Shown: piece by piece, positions 26,685 through 36,292 of the stretch
How positions within the stretch are numbered: the first letter of the stretch is position 1
How the letters are laid out: every line of letters begins with the position of its first letter
Assembly (NCBI GenBank): GCA_963977135.1
Contig: CAXBNN010000001.1
Coordinates: 62,001-126,000 of the forward strand
Origin: UBA2040 sp963977135
GTDB taxonomy: Bacteria; Bacteroidota; Bacteroidia; Flavobacteriales_D; Crocinitomicaceae
Reading direction: 5' to 3'
DNA: 64,000 nucleotides
The notes under the pieces: generated by a model
What the model was told of the DNA's origin: nothing
The model's input: only the letters and a program-made list of their open reading frames with translations
Databases searched by the model: none
Position numbers and translations under genes: made by a program

Positions 26685-27959
26685 ATGAACATTCCAGCAA
26701 ATAATCCAACACTTAAGTCGTGGGTAGAAGTACCTCAAAATTCAGATTTCCCAATTCAAAATATTCCATTTGGCGTTTTTAAAACTGCACAATTGAGTAC
26801 CAGAGTAGGTTCTCGAATCGGTGATTTTGTCGTGGATTTGAAGTCCTTATTCGTTCTTGGTTATTTAGAAAACTTACCTTTCGAAGCCTCTGATTTTAGT
26901 GCTGATGCATTGAACCCGATGATGAAGAAAGGAAAAAAAGCTACGCGCGATTTGCGAAATCGAATTTCAAAATTATTGAGCACGGATCACAAAGATTTAC
27001 AAGCGAACGAACATCATGTTTCACAAATATTAATTCCTGTAGACCAAGTTGAAATGCTTTTGCCAATTCATATTGGTGATTACACTGATTTTTATTCGAG
27101 CGAGCAGCATGCTTTCAATGTTGGTTGTTTGTTCCGTGATCCGGAAAACGCATTGATGCCAAACTGGAAACACATTCCTGTAGGATATCACGGTCGATCA
27201 AGTTCAATTGTTCCGTCTGGGGTGGATTTTCACCGACCAAAAGGACAAATGAAACCACCAACTGCCGATGTTCCTGTTTTTGGACAAAGCAATTTGTTGG
27301 ACTTTGAATTGGAAACTGCTTTTTTTACATACGAAGGAAAACCATTGGGAGAGCATATTACAACCGAAGAAGCTGACGAATATATTTTCGGAATGACTTT
27401 GTTAAACGATTGGAGTGCAAGAGATATTCAAGGTTGGGAATACGTTCCATTAGGTCCGTTTTTGGGGAAAAATTTCGCATCTCATATTTCTTGTTGGATT
27501 GTAACTTTAGATGCTTTGGAGCCTTTTAGAACGGCTGGTCCAGTCCAAAATCCTAAAGTATTGCCGTATTTGGAATATTCAGGAGACAAACATGTAAACA
27601 TCAATTTGGAAGTAGCCATTCAGCCAGAAGGTAGCGAAGAAACTGTTGTGTCAAACTCCAACTACAAATATATGTATTGGAATATGAACCAACAATTGGC
27701 ACATCATTCTGTAAATGGATGTAATATCAGATCCGGTGATTGCATGGGTTCTGGAACTATTTCTGGACCAGAAGAAAGTGAATTTGGCTCTATGTTAGAA
27801 TTATCATGGAAAGGTTCAAAAACAATCCCGATGAAAGATGGAACCGAAAGAAAGTTCATTAACGATAATGATACAGTTATCATGAGAGGTTATTCTGAAA
27901 AGGATGGAGTAAGAATTGGATTTGGAGAAGTAAGAGCTAAAGTTTTACCAGCAAAGTAA
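26685..27959 (+). CDS. fahA: Fumarylacetoacetase (tyrosine degradation)
   Basis: This hydrolyses fumarylacetoacetate to fumarate and acetoacetate, the last step of tyrosine and homogentisate catabolism. The 424-residue length matches the family. The N-terminal SH3-like domain (about 1-120) is followed by the FAH fold with the active-site stretch DFYSSEQHAFNVG, VGYHGRSSSIVPSG, metal-binding region LDFELETAFF, NDWSARDIQGWEYVPLGPFLGK, and GSGTISGPE. No other tyrosine-degradation gene is in the window, so it stands alone here. Confidence 0.96.
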   Translation: MNIPANNPTLKSWVEVPQNSDFPIQNIPFGVFKTAQLSTRVGSRIGDFVVDLKSLFVLGYLENLPFEASDFSADALNPMMKKGKKATRDLRNRISKLLSTDHKDLQANEHHVSQILIPVDQVEMLLPIHIGDYTDFYSSEQHAFNVGCLFRDPENALMPNWKHIPVGYHGRSSSIVPSGVDFHRPKGQMKPPTADVPVFGQSNLLDFELETAFFTYEGKPLGEHITTEEADEYIFGMTLLNDWSARDIQGWEYVPLGPFLGKNFASHISCWIVTLDALEPFRTAGPVQNPKVLPYLEYSGDKHVNINLEVAIQPEGSEETVVSNSNYKYMYWNMNQQLAHHSVNGCNIRSGDCMGSGTISGPEESEFGSMLELSWKGSKTIPMKDGTERKFINDNDTVIMRGYSEKDGVRIGFGEVRAKVLPAK

Positions 27960-28001
27960 AATGATATACATTTAGGCTTTTAACCGAAATAAAAAGTTCA
28001 G

Positions 28002-28433
28002 ATGAAAAAGTTTAACCTAGCACTTTTTAGCCTACTTATAGTTTTTGTTCTTGTAAGCTGTTCTAAAGAAAAAAAAATTGAAAGATCTCTTTATAAAAAA
28101 GGAGGCGAATGGAATATCAACTCCCAGAAATTTGAAATATATAATGATGGTCAATTGAGTTTATCAAACTCATCCATTAATTCGGGTACCATAAATTTTT
28201 CGAAAAAAGGTACACTTGTTTGAAGTTCCAGTTTGAATGGTCAAGTAACTACAACTAACGGAAGTTGGTCAAATACCGAAGACAAATTGACCCTAATAAT
28301 TGACTATCAAGCAGTAGAGTATGATATTAAGGAATATTCTAAAACTAAAATGTCCATAGAAAGCTTTTATTCAGAAACATACAACGGGGTAGTGAGTACT
28401 TCTTTGATGGTTATGGTATTAGAAAAAAAATAG
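28002..28433 (+). pseudogene. Small lipoprotein gene interrupted by an in-frame TGA
   Basis: Two same-frame segments (28002-28223 and 28233-28433) form one 143-codon reading frame broken only by TGA at 28221-28223. The first half has a lipoprotein signal with lipobox L-V-S-C. The second continues the lipocalin-like pattern (TTTNGSWSNTEDKLTLIID). A TGG-to-TGA change would restore a Trp in GTLVWSSSLNGQ, so a single nonsense mutation (or sequencing error) is the simplest reading. A good terminator follows at 28474. Confidence 0.72.
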
Positions 28434-28473
28434 ATAAAATAGTCTAATGATCCAATTTGAATATTAAATCAAT

Positions 28474-28504
28474 AAATAGTGGGAAATTTCTCACTATTTT
28501 TTTT
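28474..28504 (+). terminator. Hairpin terminator
   Basis: An 11-bp stem beginning AAATAGTG and closing CACTATTT (28474-28484 with 28489-28499) with one G-T pair, merging into a run of eight T ending at 28504. It sits between the broken lipoprotein gene and spoT. Confidence 0.82.
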
Positions 28505-28545
28505 GAAACCTATTCGTTATTATTACCTTTTAACTGAATAAAACG

Positions 28546-28553
28546 TAGTTTTG
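28546..28553 (+). promoter_or_regulatory. Candidate spoT -7 element
   Basis: TAGTTTTG, an exact TAnnTTTG match, 23 nt before ATG 28577. Confidence 0.42.
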
Positions 28554-28576
28554 TAAACGATTATCAGCTTAACATT

Positions 28577-30799
28577 ATGGAAATTGATTTAGACAAAGAG
28601 CGCAAGGAAATACTTAATGCATTTAAAGGTTTGTTGCGCTCATGTAAAAATCGATCGAAAGAAGACACAAAAAGAATACGAAGAGCCTTCGACGTGGCGT
28701 TAGACGCTCATAAAGACATGCGACGTAAATCTGGCGAACCGTATATCTACCATCCTATTGCAGTAGCAAAAATATGTACGGAAGAAATTGGCTTAGGTGC
28801 AACAGCGCTAATTTGTGCTCTTTTGCATGACACTGTTGAAGACACCCACATTACCCTCGACGATGTAGAAGATTTATTTGGAGCGAAGGTTCGTTTAATT
28901 ATTGATGGATTGACTAAGATTCCTGAGGTATTCGATGAAAATGCTTCCATCCAAGCCGAGAATTTCCGTAAGATGATTTTAACTATCTCGGATGACATTC
29001 GGGTAGTTTTGATCAAGTTGGCCGATCGCCTGCACAACATGCGAACATTAGGTAGCATGGCATTCGATAAACAACAAAAGATAGCCGCTGAAACGAACTT
29101 TCTTTATGCGCCACTTGCTCACCGCTTAGGATTGTATTCCATCAAAAGCGAGTTGGAAGATTTGTCATTGAGATATACAGAACCTGAAATCTACGAGCAA
29201 ATCGAGAATAAATTGAAGTCTACTAAAGATGTTCGAGCTCGTTTTATCCGAAGGTTCATGGCTCCAATTCGAGAATCATTAATCGCTCAAGGTTATAAAT
29301 TTGAGATTAAAACTCGAACAAAATCCATTGCTTCGATTCACCGGAAAATGGTTTCGAAAGAAATTCCTTTTGAAGAAGTTTACGATTTATTTGCCATCCG
29401 AATAATTGTTGATTCGGAGTCACATATGGAAAAAGCAGATTGCTGGCGATTGTATTCAATAGTTACCGATTTTTACCAACCGAGTCCTGATCGTTTACGA
29501 GATTGGATTTCAACTCCGCGTGCAAACGGTTATGAATCTTTGCATACGACGGTAATGTCACCTTCTGGAAAATGGGTCGAAGTGCAAATTCGCTCCAAAC
29601 GAATGGATGAAATTGCCGAGAAAGGTTTAGCAGCGCATTACAAATACAAAGAATCAAATAACAACGATAGTAAATTCGACAGGTGGATCGCTGAGATCCG
29701 GGATTTAATGGAAAATCCTAACGGGAATGCACTCGATTTCGTTGATGAGTTTAAATTGAACCTTTTTGCAGAAGAAATATATGTTTTTACTCCTAAAGGA
29801 GAATTGAGAGTATTACCTGTGAAATCGACAATTTTAGATTTTGCTTACGACATTCATACGGATATTGGTGATCGATGCATTGGAGCAAAGGTGAATAATC
29901 GTTTGGTTCCTCTTTCTCATCAATTAGAGAGTGGAGATCAGTTGGAAATCATTACATCATCAAAACAGCGACCGAATGAAGATTGGTTGCGTTTTGTTAC
30001 TACAGCAAGAGCAAAACAGAAAATAAAATCTTCTCTGAACGACGAACGAAAAGCGATTGCTCAAGATGGTAAGGAGATTTTAGAACGGAAATTTAAACAA
30101 CATAACGTCCGTTTTAATTCGGAGAACCTTATGGTGTTAGAAAGGTTTTTCAACCAGTCTACGATAACTGAATTGTACTTTAAAATAGCGAAAGGAAAAA
30201 TAGATTTAACCAAGTTACGCGAAATTGAAAACGACAACGGAATGCTTCAATTGGAGAAAAAAGCTCCTATTATTCCTAAGAAAAAGGTTAGCTCACTAAC
30301 AAGTATCGATCAAAAGAAAGATACCATCATCATTGGTGACGATTTCAAAGATATAGACTACCGAATGGCCAAATGCTGTAACCCAATTCCTGGAGATAAA
30401 GTATTTGGGTTCATAACGATAAATGAAGGAATAAAAGTACACCGAACCAATTGCCCGAATGCAGAACATTTGCAATCTAAAATGGCTTATCGCTGTATCA
30501 AAGCGAGATGGAAAGGTGAACAGTTCACCGAACGTATCGCTAGTTTACGGTTACGAGGATTTGATAGTGTTGGCTTGGTAAATAAATTGACCGAAATTGT
30601 TTCTAATCAACTGAGCGTGAACATGAAATCTATATCCTTTGAAACTGAAGATGGAATTTTTGAAGGAAAGTTGAAGGTGTTAGTTTACGATACAAAACAC
30701 CTCAAAGAATTAATGTCCAAATTTGAACTAGTAGAAGGCGTGCAGCGCGTTGAAAGGTGGGATGAAAGTTTGGATGACGTTGATGAAACAGTTTCATAA
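28577..30799 (+). CDS. spoT: Bifunctional (p)ppGpp synthetase/hydrolase (SpoT/Rel)
   Basis: The stringent-response enzyme that makes and degrades (p)ppGpp. 740 residues. N-terminal HD hydrolase domain with HPIAVAKI and HD at 84-85 (LLHDTVEDT) and ADRLHNMRTL. Synthetase domain with RLRDWISTPRANGYESLHTTV and VEVQIRSKRMDEIAEKGLAAH. Then TGS domain (YVFTPKGELRVLP), a helical/zinc-finger-like segment (AKCCNPIPGD, VHRTNCPNA) and a C-terminal ACT domain. The R-L-R-D version of the RxKD motif and intact HD residues favour a bifunctional enzyme. Only one such gene is seen here. Confidence 0.96.
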   Translation: MEIDLDKERKEILNAFKGLLRSCKNRSKEDTKRIRRAFDVALDAHKDMRRKSGEPYIYHPIAVAKICTEEIGLGATALICALLHDTVEDTHITLDDVEDLFGAKVRLIIDGLTKIPEVFDENASIQAENFRKMILTISDDIRVVLIKLADRLHNMRTLGSMAFDKQQKIAAETNFLYAPLAHRLGLYSIKSELEDLSLRYTEPEIYEQIENKLKSTKDVRARFIRRFMAPIRESLIAQGYKFEIKTRTKSIASIHRKMVSKEIPFEEVYDLFAIRIIVDSESHMEKADCWRLYSIVTDFYQPSPDRLRDWISTPRANGYESLHTTVMSPSGKWVEVQIRSKRMDEIAEKGLAAHYKYKESNNNDSKFDRWIAEIRDLMENPNGNALDFVDEFKLNLFAEEIYVFTPKGELRVLPVKSTILDFAYDIHTDIGDRCIGAKVNNRLVPLSHQLESGDQLEIITSSKQRPNEDWLRFVTTARAKQKIKSSLNDERKAIAQDGKEILERKFKQHNVRFNSENLMVLERFFNQSTITELYFKIAKGKIDLTKLREIENDNGMLQLEKKAPIIPKKKVSSLTSIDQKKDTIIIGDDFKDIDYRMAKCCNPIPGDKVFGFITINEGIKVHRTNCPNAEHLQSKMAYRCIKARWKGEQFTERIASLRLRGFDSVGLVNKLTEIVSNQLSVNMKSISFETEDGIFEGKLKVLVYDTKHLKELMSKFELVEGVQRVERWDESLDDVDETVS

Positions 30800-30832
30800 A
30801 GATTTCCGGTAAATATCTCAATTCAAATTCCG

Positions 30833-30840
30833 TATCTTTG
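30833..30840 (+). promoter_or_regulatory. Candidate rimO -7 element, nearly leaderless
   Basis: TATCTTTG, exact TAnnTTTG, followed by CGGC and then ATG 30845. Only four bases separate it from the start codon. Confidence 0.55.
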
Positions 30841-30844
30841 CGGC

Positions 30845-32158
30845 ATGAAAGCAAGAACGCTTAAGAAAAACAAGGTTAACGTAGTAACGTTAGGCTGTTC
30901 AAAAAACATTTTCGATTCAGAGGTTATGATGGCCCAATTAAAAGCCAACAACTTCGATGTAGAACATGAATCTACAAGTGATGACGCAGAGATTGTTATC
31001 ATCAATACTTGCGGATTTATTGATAATGCCAAAGAAGAATCTATTAATACAATAGTTCAATATGCAGAAGCAAAAGCTGCAGGATTCGTAGATAAAGTAT
31101 ACGTAACAGGTTGTCTTTCTCAGCGATACAAAGATGAATTAGAAAAAGAAATCCCAGAAGTAGACGCCTATTTCGGAACAAGGGATCTTCCTCGATTATT
31201 AAAAACACTAAAAGCAGATTATAAGCACGAACTTGTTGGAGAGCGTTTGCTGACAACTCCCAATCATTTCGCTTACTTCAAAATAGCTGAAGGATGCGAT
31301 AGACCTTGTTCTTTTTGCGCAATTCCATTGATGCGAGGGAAACACGTTTCTACTCCAATTGAAGATTTGGTTACACAAGCAAAAAGTTTGGCAGCAAAAG
31401 GTGTGAAAGAACTGATGCTTATTGCTCAGGATTTAACTTATTATGGTTTAGATATCTATAAAAAAAGAGCGCTTGCTGATTTGTTAGAGCAACTTTCAGA
31501 AGTTGAAGGAATTGAATGGATACGTTTGCATTATGCTTTCCCTTCTGGATTCCCAATGGACGTTTTAGAAGTAATGAATCGTAAACCCAACATTTGCAAT
31601 TATTTGGATATGCCTTTACAGCACGGTTCTACGAACATGTTGAAAGCAATGCGTCGAGGAATTACACGTGAAAAAACGGAAGAGTTGGTAAATGATATTC
31701 GGGCAAAAGTTCCAGGAATTGCAGTGAGAACAACGCTTATTGCAGGTTATCCAGGGGAAACTGAAGAAGATTTCCAAGAAATGTATGAATTCGTTGAAAA
31801 AATGCGTTTCGAACGATTGGGTATTTTCACTTATTCACACGAAGAAAATACACATGCCTACAATTTCGAAGATGATGTTCCAGAAAAAGTTAAGAAAGAT
31901 AGAGCGGACAAAATAATGGCGCTTCAATCGGATATTTCCTATTCTTTGAATCAAGAAAAAGTAGGTAAAACGTTTAAAGTTTTATTCGATAAAGCCGAAG
32001 GAGACTATTTCATTGGTCGAACAGAATTCGATTCACCAGAAGTAGATAATGAAGTACTAGTCAAAAAAGAAAACACATATGTAAGACTCGGAGATTACGC
32101 CGATGTTGAAATAACTTCTGCCGATCATTATGATTTGTATGGAGTAGTCAAAGAATAA
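30845..32158 (+). CDS. rimO: Ribosomal protein S12 methylthiotransferase RimO
   Basis: A radical-SAM enzyme that methylthiolates an aspartate of ribosomal protein S12. 437 residues. The N-terminal UPF0004 domain carries cluster cysteines Cys18, Cys56 and Cys90. The radical-SAM motif is Cys151, Cys155 and Cys158 in EGCDRPCSFCAIP. A C-terminal TRAM domain spans about residue 370 to the end. MRGKHVSTPIEDLV and LDMPLQHGS fit RimO rather than MiaB. The start lies immediately behind a consensus promoter. Confidence 0.96.
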   Translation: MKARTLKKNKVNVVTLGCSKNIFDSEVMMAQLKANNFDVEHESTSDDAEIVIINTCGFIDNAKEESINTIVQYAEAKAAGFVDKVYVTGCLSQRYKDELEKEIPEVDAYFGTRDLPRLLKTLKADYKHELVGERLLTTPNHFAYFKIAEGCDRPCSFCAIPLMRGKHVSTPIEDLVTQAKSLAAKGVKELMLIAQDLTYYGLDIYKKRALADLLEQLSEVEGIEWIRLHYAFPSGFPMDVLEVMNRKPNICNYLDMPLQHGSTNMLKAMRRGITREKTEELVNDIRAKVPGIAVRTTLIAGYPGETEEDFQEMYEFVEKMRFERLGIFTYSHEENTHAYNFEDDVPEKVKKDRADKIMALQSDISYSLNQEKVGKTFKVLFDKAEGDYFIGRTEFDSPEVDNEVLVKKENTYVRLGDYADVEITSADHYDLYGVVKE

Positions 32159-32176
32159 AACGATAAAATCATTCAC

Positions 32177-32213
32177 AAAAAAGCCAACGATAAATTTTAT
32201 CGTTGGCTTTTTT
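32177..32213. terminator. Bidirectional hairpin terminator between rimO and the convergent surface-protein gene
   Basis: A stem of about 17 bp (32177-32193 with 32197-32213) with core GCCAACGATAA/TTATCGTTGGC, flanked by A-run and T-run so it can act on both strands. Confidence 0.88.
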
Positions 32214-32225
32214 TATATCTAATCT

Positions 32226-35200
32226 TTATTTACTTATCAAATGGAAAAACGAAGTTCCCGAAATCGTTTCACCGTTATCTGCTTTTAAGACATAGGTGAC
32301 GAAGTAAATTCCGTCTTGTGCCAGGACTCCTTCTTTAGTTAAACCATCCCATTTAGGTGAAGGTCCAGTTCGGGAGAACATTACATTGTTCCATCGATTC
32401 ACAATGGTAATTTGTTGACTCGAAATATTCGTTGCATCAATAAAAAAGAAATCATTGTCATTATCTCCATTTGGCGTAAAAACATTCGGAATGTTGTAGG
32501 TTGGTAAGCAATCTGGAGCTAAGAATAAGACCAATTGATCTGTGTATTCACAGCCGTCACTATCGGTTACTGTCAATGATACAGTACCTAAATTCCCTAC
32601 GCTTATGACAGGAGTTGTTTCTCCAGTGCTCCATAAATAACTGGAGAAAGTTGTATTTGCTGATAGAATTGCTGGTGCCTGAGGACAAGTTGTTGTATCA
32701 GGTCCGATTGTAAAGAATGGCTTAGGAATAACGATTACAGTAACATCTGCCGTGTTAGAACAATTGGTGCCGTCTGTTCCAGTTACAGTGTAAGTATTAG
32801 TAGCTGTGGGCACAAATGCGGTATTGTCAAGAACACCACTCGACCAAGTGTAAGCTATGGCTCCAGCACCAAATAATGTTGTTTCTCCTCCTTCGCAAAC
32901 AACTATTGGGTTGGCATTTGCCACTACAGAAGGGAGTTGGTTAACAGTTACGTCTAAAGTTGTCGTGCCAGTGCAACCAGCCAAGGTCGTTCCAATTACT
33001 GAATAAGTTGTTGTTACTATTGGGCTAACAGAATCTCCATTATTCACCATTGGTGTCCACAGATAAAGGTCGGCTCCAGAAGCTAACAATTGGCTTGAAT
33101 CCCCGAAACAGATGAATGCAGGTGTTGCCACTGCAGTGACAGTTGGATTTGGATTTACCGTAATATTAATGGTAGCTGTGTTTGTACAATTGTTTGAATT
33201 CGTTCCGGTAACAGTGTAACTTTCTGATGCAGTTGGGGTAAAGGCAACATTATTAGTTACCCCATTATTCCAAACATAAGTTGTTGCACCAGAACCAAAT
33301 AATGTAACTGGCTGACCTGCACAAACTATATTAGCTGATGCGTTTGCCACAACAGTAGGGGATGGATTAACAGTGACAGTTACTGAAGCTAAACTTACAC
33401 AGTTATTAGCGTCGGTACCTTGAACGGAATATGTCGTTGTTGCAATCGGTGTAATTGGCACTCCGTTTACTGCTCCGTTCGACCATAAATAAGTTGAAGC
33501 TCCTGATCCTGTTAATGTAATAGAAGTTCCTTGACAAATACTTGTCGCTGTGGAATTAGCAACCACCGTCGGAGTTGGATTTACGACAACAGTTACGGTA
33601 GCCGTATCTGTACAACCTCCAGAATTTGTTCCCACAACAGTGTATGTCTGTGTTGAGGTTGGAATAAATGAAGTTCCGTTTGTAACACCATTCGACCAAA
33701 CATAAGTTGCAGCACCTGAACCAGAAAGTGTGGTAGATTGACCAGCACAAAGTGGGTTGGCGGATGCGTTTGCAGCCACTGTTGGGTATGGACTAACAGC
33801 TATGGTGTAAATTCCGGTACCTCCGCCACCGCAGCAATCTAAAAAGCTTTTATAGCCTTGAATTGTATATGAGGTTGTTAAACTAGGAGATACGTTGAAG
33901 GTATATCCATTAGAAATGTTCGTTAATGTGAAGTTCGATGTCCCATTTGAATATGTTACATTAATTGGTCCTGAAGCGTTTTGAATATTTACAGTAACTG
34001 GAACTGTTTGACCTGCACATATAGCATTTAAACCAGAAAAAGAAACAGTAATAGTATTGTAAGCCAAAGTGAAATAACGAATTGAATCAATCGGCAAATG
34101 AGTATTTGAGATTCCGTTCACAGTAACATATCCATTATTATAAGCAAACGTTAATCCCGCACCGGCAGCATAAGCCGTAGCATTAGAAAAATCTCCATCT
34201 GTGTCAACCAACAAACGCAGGGAAGCAAGATCAACGGTTCCTACCGAAAAACCAGGTGTATTGCAAGTATCTATTTTCAAATCCCAACCAAAGGTTTGGG
34301 TAAAATTTGTGTTTTGAACTTTCCATTCTTCACCCAATCTCGAAGCTATTCCTGCAGGACTCTCTGAATTCGCTGCGGCAGTTCCACAACCATCTGTATT
34401 GTGTCCCATTGTTACAAAGCTGGTGTCTGACATAAAAGAGGCTGCATTCGTCGCGTTGTTCGAAGCTATAGTTCCTATATATAAACGAAAATCATCTGAA
34501 AATGAATGTGATTGTTTTTGTATTAAGGCTTGATTGTCGTCTCTACCAATTCCTATTACATCATTGTGATAAGATGGGTTTACGCTGGCGTCCCAAATAG
34601 TTTTGTTATTTGAAGAGACATAATCACCTTGCGTCCCACCGCCAGTATTGTCAAGCGTAACGCCATACTTAATTGCTAAGTAGGTATTTACTTTTCTTAT
34701 GTCTGCATTGGATAAATTGGTATTGTAAAAAATGTATTCATGTAAGCAGCCATTGTATGGTGCAGTCGCATTTCCAGGGAAGAATCCCAAATACAAACCT
34801 GCAGGTCCAGAAGATTGAGACGCCGTGCTGGTTGGGAATATGAGGTCATTTTCAAAGGCCGTCATACTAGTTGTTGTTGAACGATTTCCTTTATATGAAA
34901 TTATCGAGGGAGCAAAATTTTCATTCCAGTTTCTTGTTGCGTTTGCTGTATTTGTCGCTGATAATCCGATAGCAAGTCTTCCAGTTACTCCTAAATTTCT
35001 AAATTGAATCGCATGAGGAGAATTGTTGTAAAGCATCATATGATCGTTACTGTTCCCAGCAACTTGAGGAAGATAATAAGCACAAAAGAAAGTTCCTTGC
35101 GCACCAGCCGAATTATTCTGAAGTAAATTTAAAGATGCTGTATTTTGCAATCCTTGGAGATTCGAAGTTGTATTTGCATTAAAAAATAAAGTCGTATTGT

Positions 35201-35441
35201 AATTTGAAACATTTCCAGCGGGTGTATTCGTAGCTTGAGGATAAGGAGCTGATGCGTCCGTAACTGTCACGCCGCCAATTGATGAAAGTGTTGTTGTCCA
35301 AGTAGTAACATTTCCAAGTGGAAGAGCATCTGGTTTAAACCATGCAGATAGGTTTGTTATACCTACATTTCCTGGGTTTTGTGCAAAAGTTCCAAATGCT
35401 GCAATTAGAAAGAATAATAGTGTGGAAAATAGTAATCTCAT
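32226..35441 (-). CDS. Large T9SS type B cell-surface protein with five 71-residue Ig-like repeats (paralogue 2)
   Basis: A 1071-residue secreted protein; signal peptide ends about residue 20 (GTFAQ). The N-terminal domain (about 21-465) is highly similar to that of the 12981-15788 protein (AWFKPDALPLGNV, NTYLAIKYGVTL). After a degenerate unit come five tandem units of exactly 71 residues at 554-624, 625-695, 696-766, 767-837 and 838-908 (nt 32718-33782), each with two Cys and a GSGA-TY-W core. One divergent unit (909-978) and a type B sorting domain follow (IPNVFTPNGDNDNDFF, IVNRWNNVMF, WDGLTKEG, DGIYFVTYVLK). Probably T9SS-exported, perhaps an adhesin. Confidence 0.9.
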   Translation of the reverse strand: MRLLFSTLLFFLIAAFGTFAQNPGNVGITNLSAWFKPDALPLGNVTTWTTTLSSIGGVTVTDASAPYPQATNTPAGNVSNYNTTLFFNANTTSNLQGLQNTASLNLLQNNSAGAQGTFFCAYYLPQVAGNSNDHMMLYNNSPHAIQFRNLGVTGRLAIGLSATNTANATRNWNENFAPSIISYKGNRSTTTSMTAFENDLIFPTSTASQSSGPAGLYLGFFPGNATAPYNGCLHEYIFYNTNLSNADIRKVNTYLAIKYGVTLDNTGGGTQGDYVSSNNKTIWDASVNPSYHNDVIGIGRDDNQALIQKQSHSFSDDFRLYIGTIASNNATNAASFMSDTSFVTMGHNTDGCGTAAANSESPAGIASRLGEEWKVQNTNFTQTFGWDLKIDTCNTPGFSVGTVDLASLRLLVDTDGDFSNATAYAAGAGLTFAYNNGYVTVNGISNTHLPIDSIRYFTLAYNTITVSFSGLNAICAGQTVPVTVNIQNASGPINVTYSNGTSNFTLTNISNGYTFNVSPSLTTSYTIQGYKSFLDCCGGGGTGIYTIAVSPYPTVAANASANPLCAGQSTTLSGSGAATYVWSNGVTNGTSFIPTSTQTYTVVGTNSGGCTDTATVTVVVNPTPTVVANSTATSICQGTSITLTGSGASTYLWSNGAVNGVPITPIATTTYSVQGTDANNCVSLASVTVTVNPSPTVVANASANIVCAGQPVTLFGSGATTYVWNNGVTNNVAFTPTASESYTVTGTNSNNCTNTATINITVNPNPTVTAVATPAFICFGDSSQLLASGADLYLWTPMVNNGDSVSPIVTTTYSVIGTTLAGCTGTTTLDVTVNQLPSVVANANPIVVCEGGETTLFGAGAIAYTWSSGVLDNTAFVPTATNTYTVTGTDGTNCSNTADVTVIVIPKPFFTIGPDTTTCPQAPAILSANTTFSSYLWSTGETTPVISVGNLGTVSLTVTDSDGCEYTDQLVLFLAPDCLPTYNIPNVFTPNGDNDNDFFFIDATNISSQQITIVNRWNNVMFSRTGPSPKWDGLTKEGVLAQDGIYFVTYVLKADNGETISGTSFFHLISK

Positions 35442-35569
35442 AAAATGATTGTTTTTGAAAATTTAACATATAAGTTAAATTTATTTTCATTCTTTTGACG
35501 TACATTTTTGTATTAAAGTTGTACTAGTTTTAAATATTTTATAAAAATTATTTCGGTTCAAAAAAGCAT

Positions 35570-35601
35570 AAAAAAAGCCTGATTTCATATCGAAATCAGG
35601 C
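35570..35601 (-). terminator. Hairpin terminator for efp
   Basis: A perfect 10-bp stem, GCCTGATTTC (35577-35586) with GAAATCAGGC (35592-35601), followed on the minus strand by a U-run from the plus-strand A-run ending at 35576. Confidence 0.88.
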
Positions 35602-35623
35602 ACTTGAAAAAATATAAATTCAT

Positions 35624-36190
35624 TTAACTTTTCACGCGTTCAACGTATACACCAGTTCTTGTGTCAACTTTGATCATCTCTCCATTATCAATGAATAAAG
35701 GAACACGAACTTCAGCTCCAGTAGCAATAGTCGCTGGCTTCATAGTGTTGGTAGCTGTATCACCTTTAATTCCAGGTTCAGTATAAGTAACTTCAGAAAT
35801 AATGTGCATTGGCAATTCAACTACCAATGGCATTTCTTCTTCTGCGTGAAATAAAATACTACACGTCATTCCTTCAACCAAAAATTCAGGTTTTTCAACC
35901 ATTGTTTTTTGGATGCGCACTTGCTCGAAAGTTTCGTTGTTCATGAAAATGAAAAAATCAGCTTCTTCATATAAATACTGGTACTCACGATTTTCTATTC
36001 GTACAATGTCAATTTTATGTCCTGCAGAAAAGGTATTGTCAAGAACTTTACCTGTTTCAATTTGGCGCATTTTGGTTCTAACGAATGCAGGACCTTTACC
36101 TGGTTTTACATGTTGGAATTCAATGATTTGACATAGTTTATCGTTGAATTTGATACACAAGCCATTTTTTATATCTGAAGTATTTGCCAT
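35624..36190 (-). CDS. efp: Translation elongation factor P
   Basis: Relieves ribosome stalling at polyproline stretches. 188 residues with the three-domain EF-P architecture: KOW-like N-domain with the tip loop HVKPGKGPAF (Lys32 at the position modified in other bacteria), the OB domain, and the C-terminal signature around DTATNTMKPATIATGAEVRVPLFI. Monocistronic, with a consensus -7 element upstream and a strong terminator downstream. Confidence 0.97.
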   Translation of the reverse strand: MANTSDIKNGLCIKFNDKLCQIIEFQHVKPGKGPAFVRTKMRQIETGKVLDNTFSAGHKIDIVRIENREYQYLYEEADFFIFMNNETFEQVRIQKTMVEKPEFLVEGMTCSILFHAEEEMPLVVELPMHIISEVTYTEPGIKGDTATNTMKPATIATGAEVRVPLFIDNGEMIKVDTRTGVYVERVKS

Positions 36191-36211
36191 TTTCTATCTC
36201 TTTTAGGAATG

Positions 36212-36219
36212 CAAATTTA
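36212..36219 (-). promoter_or_regulatory. Candidate efp -7 element
   Basis: TAAATTTG on the minus strand, an exact TAnnTTTG match, 21 nt before the ATG ending at 36190. Confidence 0.48.
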
Positions 36220-36292
36220 GAGAATTAATCTGAAATCAAGTTCCATATCAGGTAATTCCCCTAAATTGAGCGAAAATGTGCAAATTTGCAAT

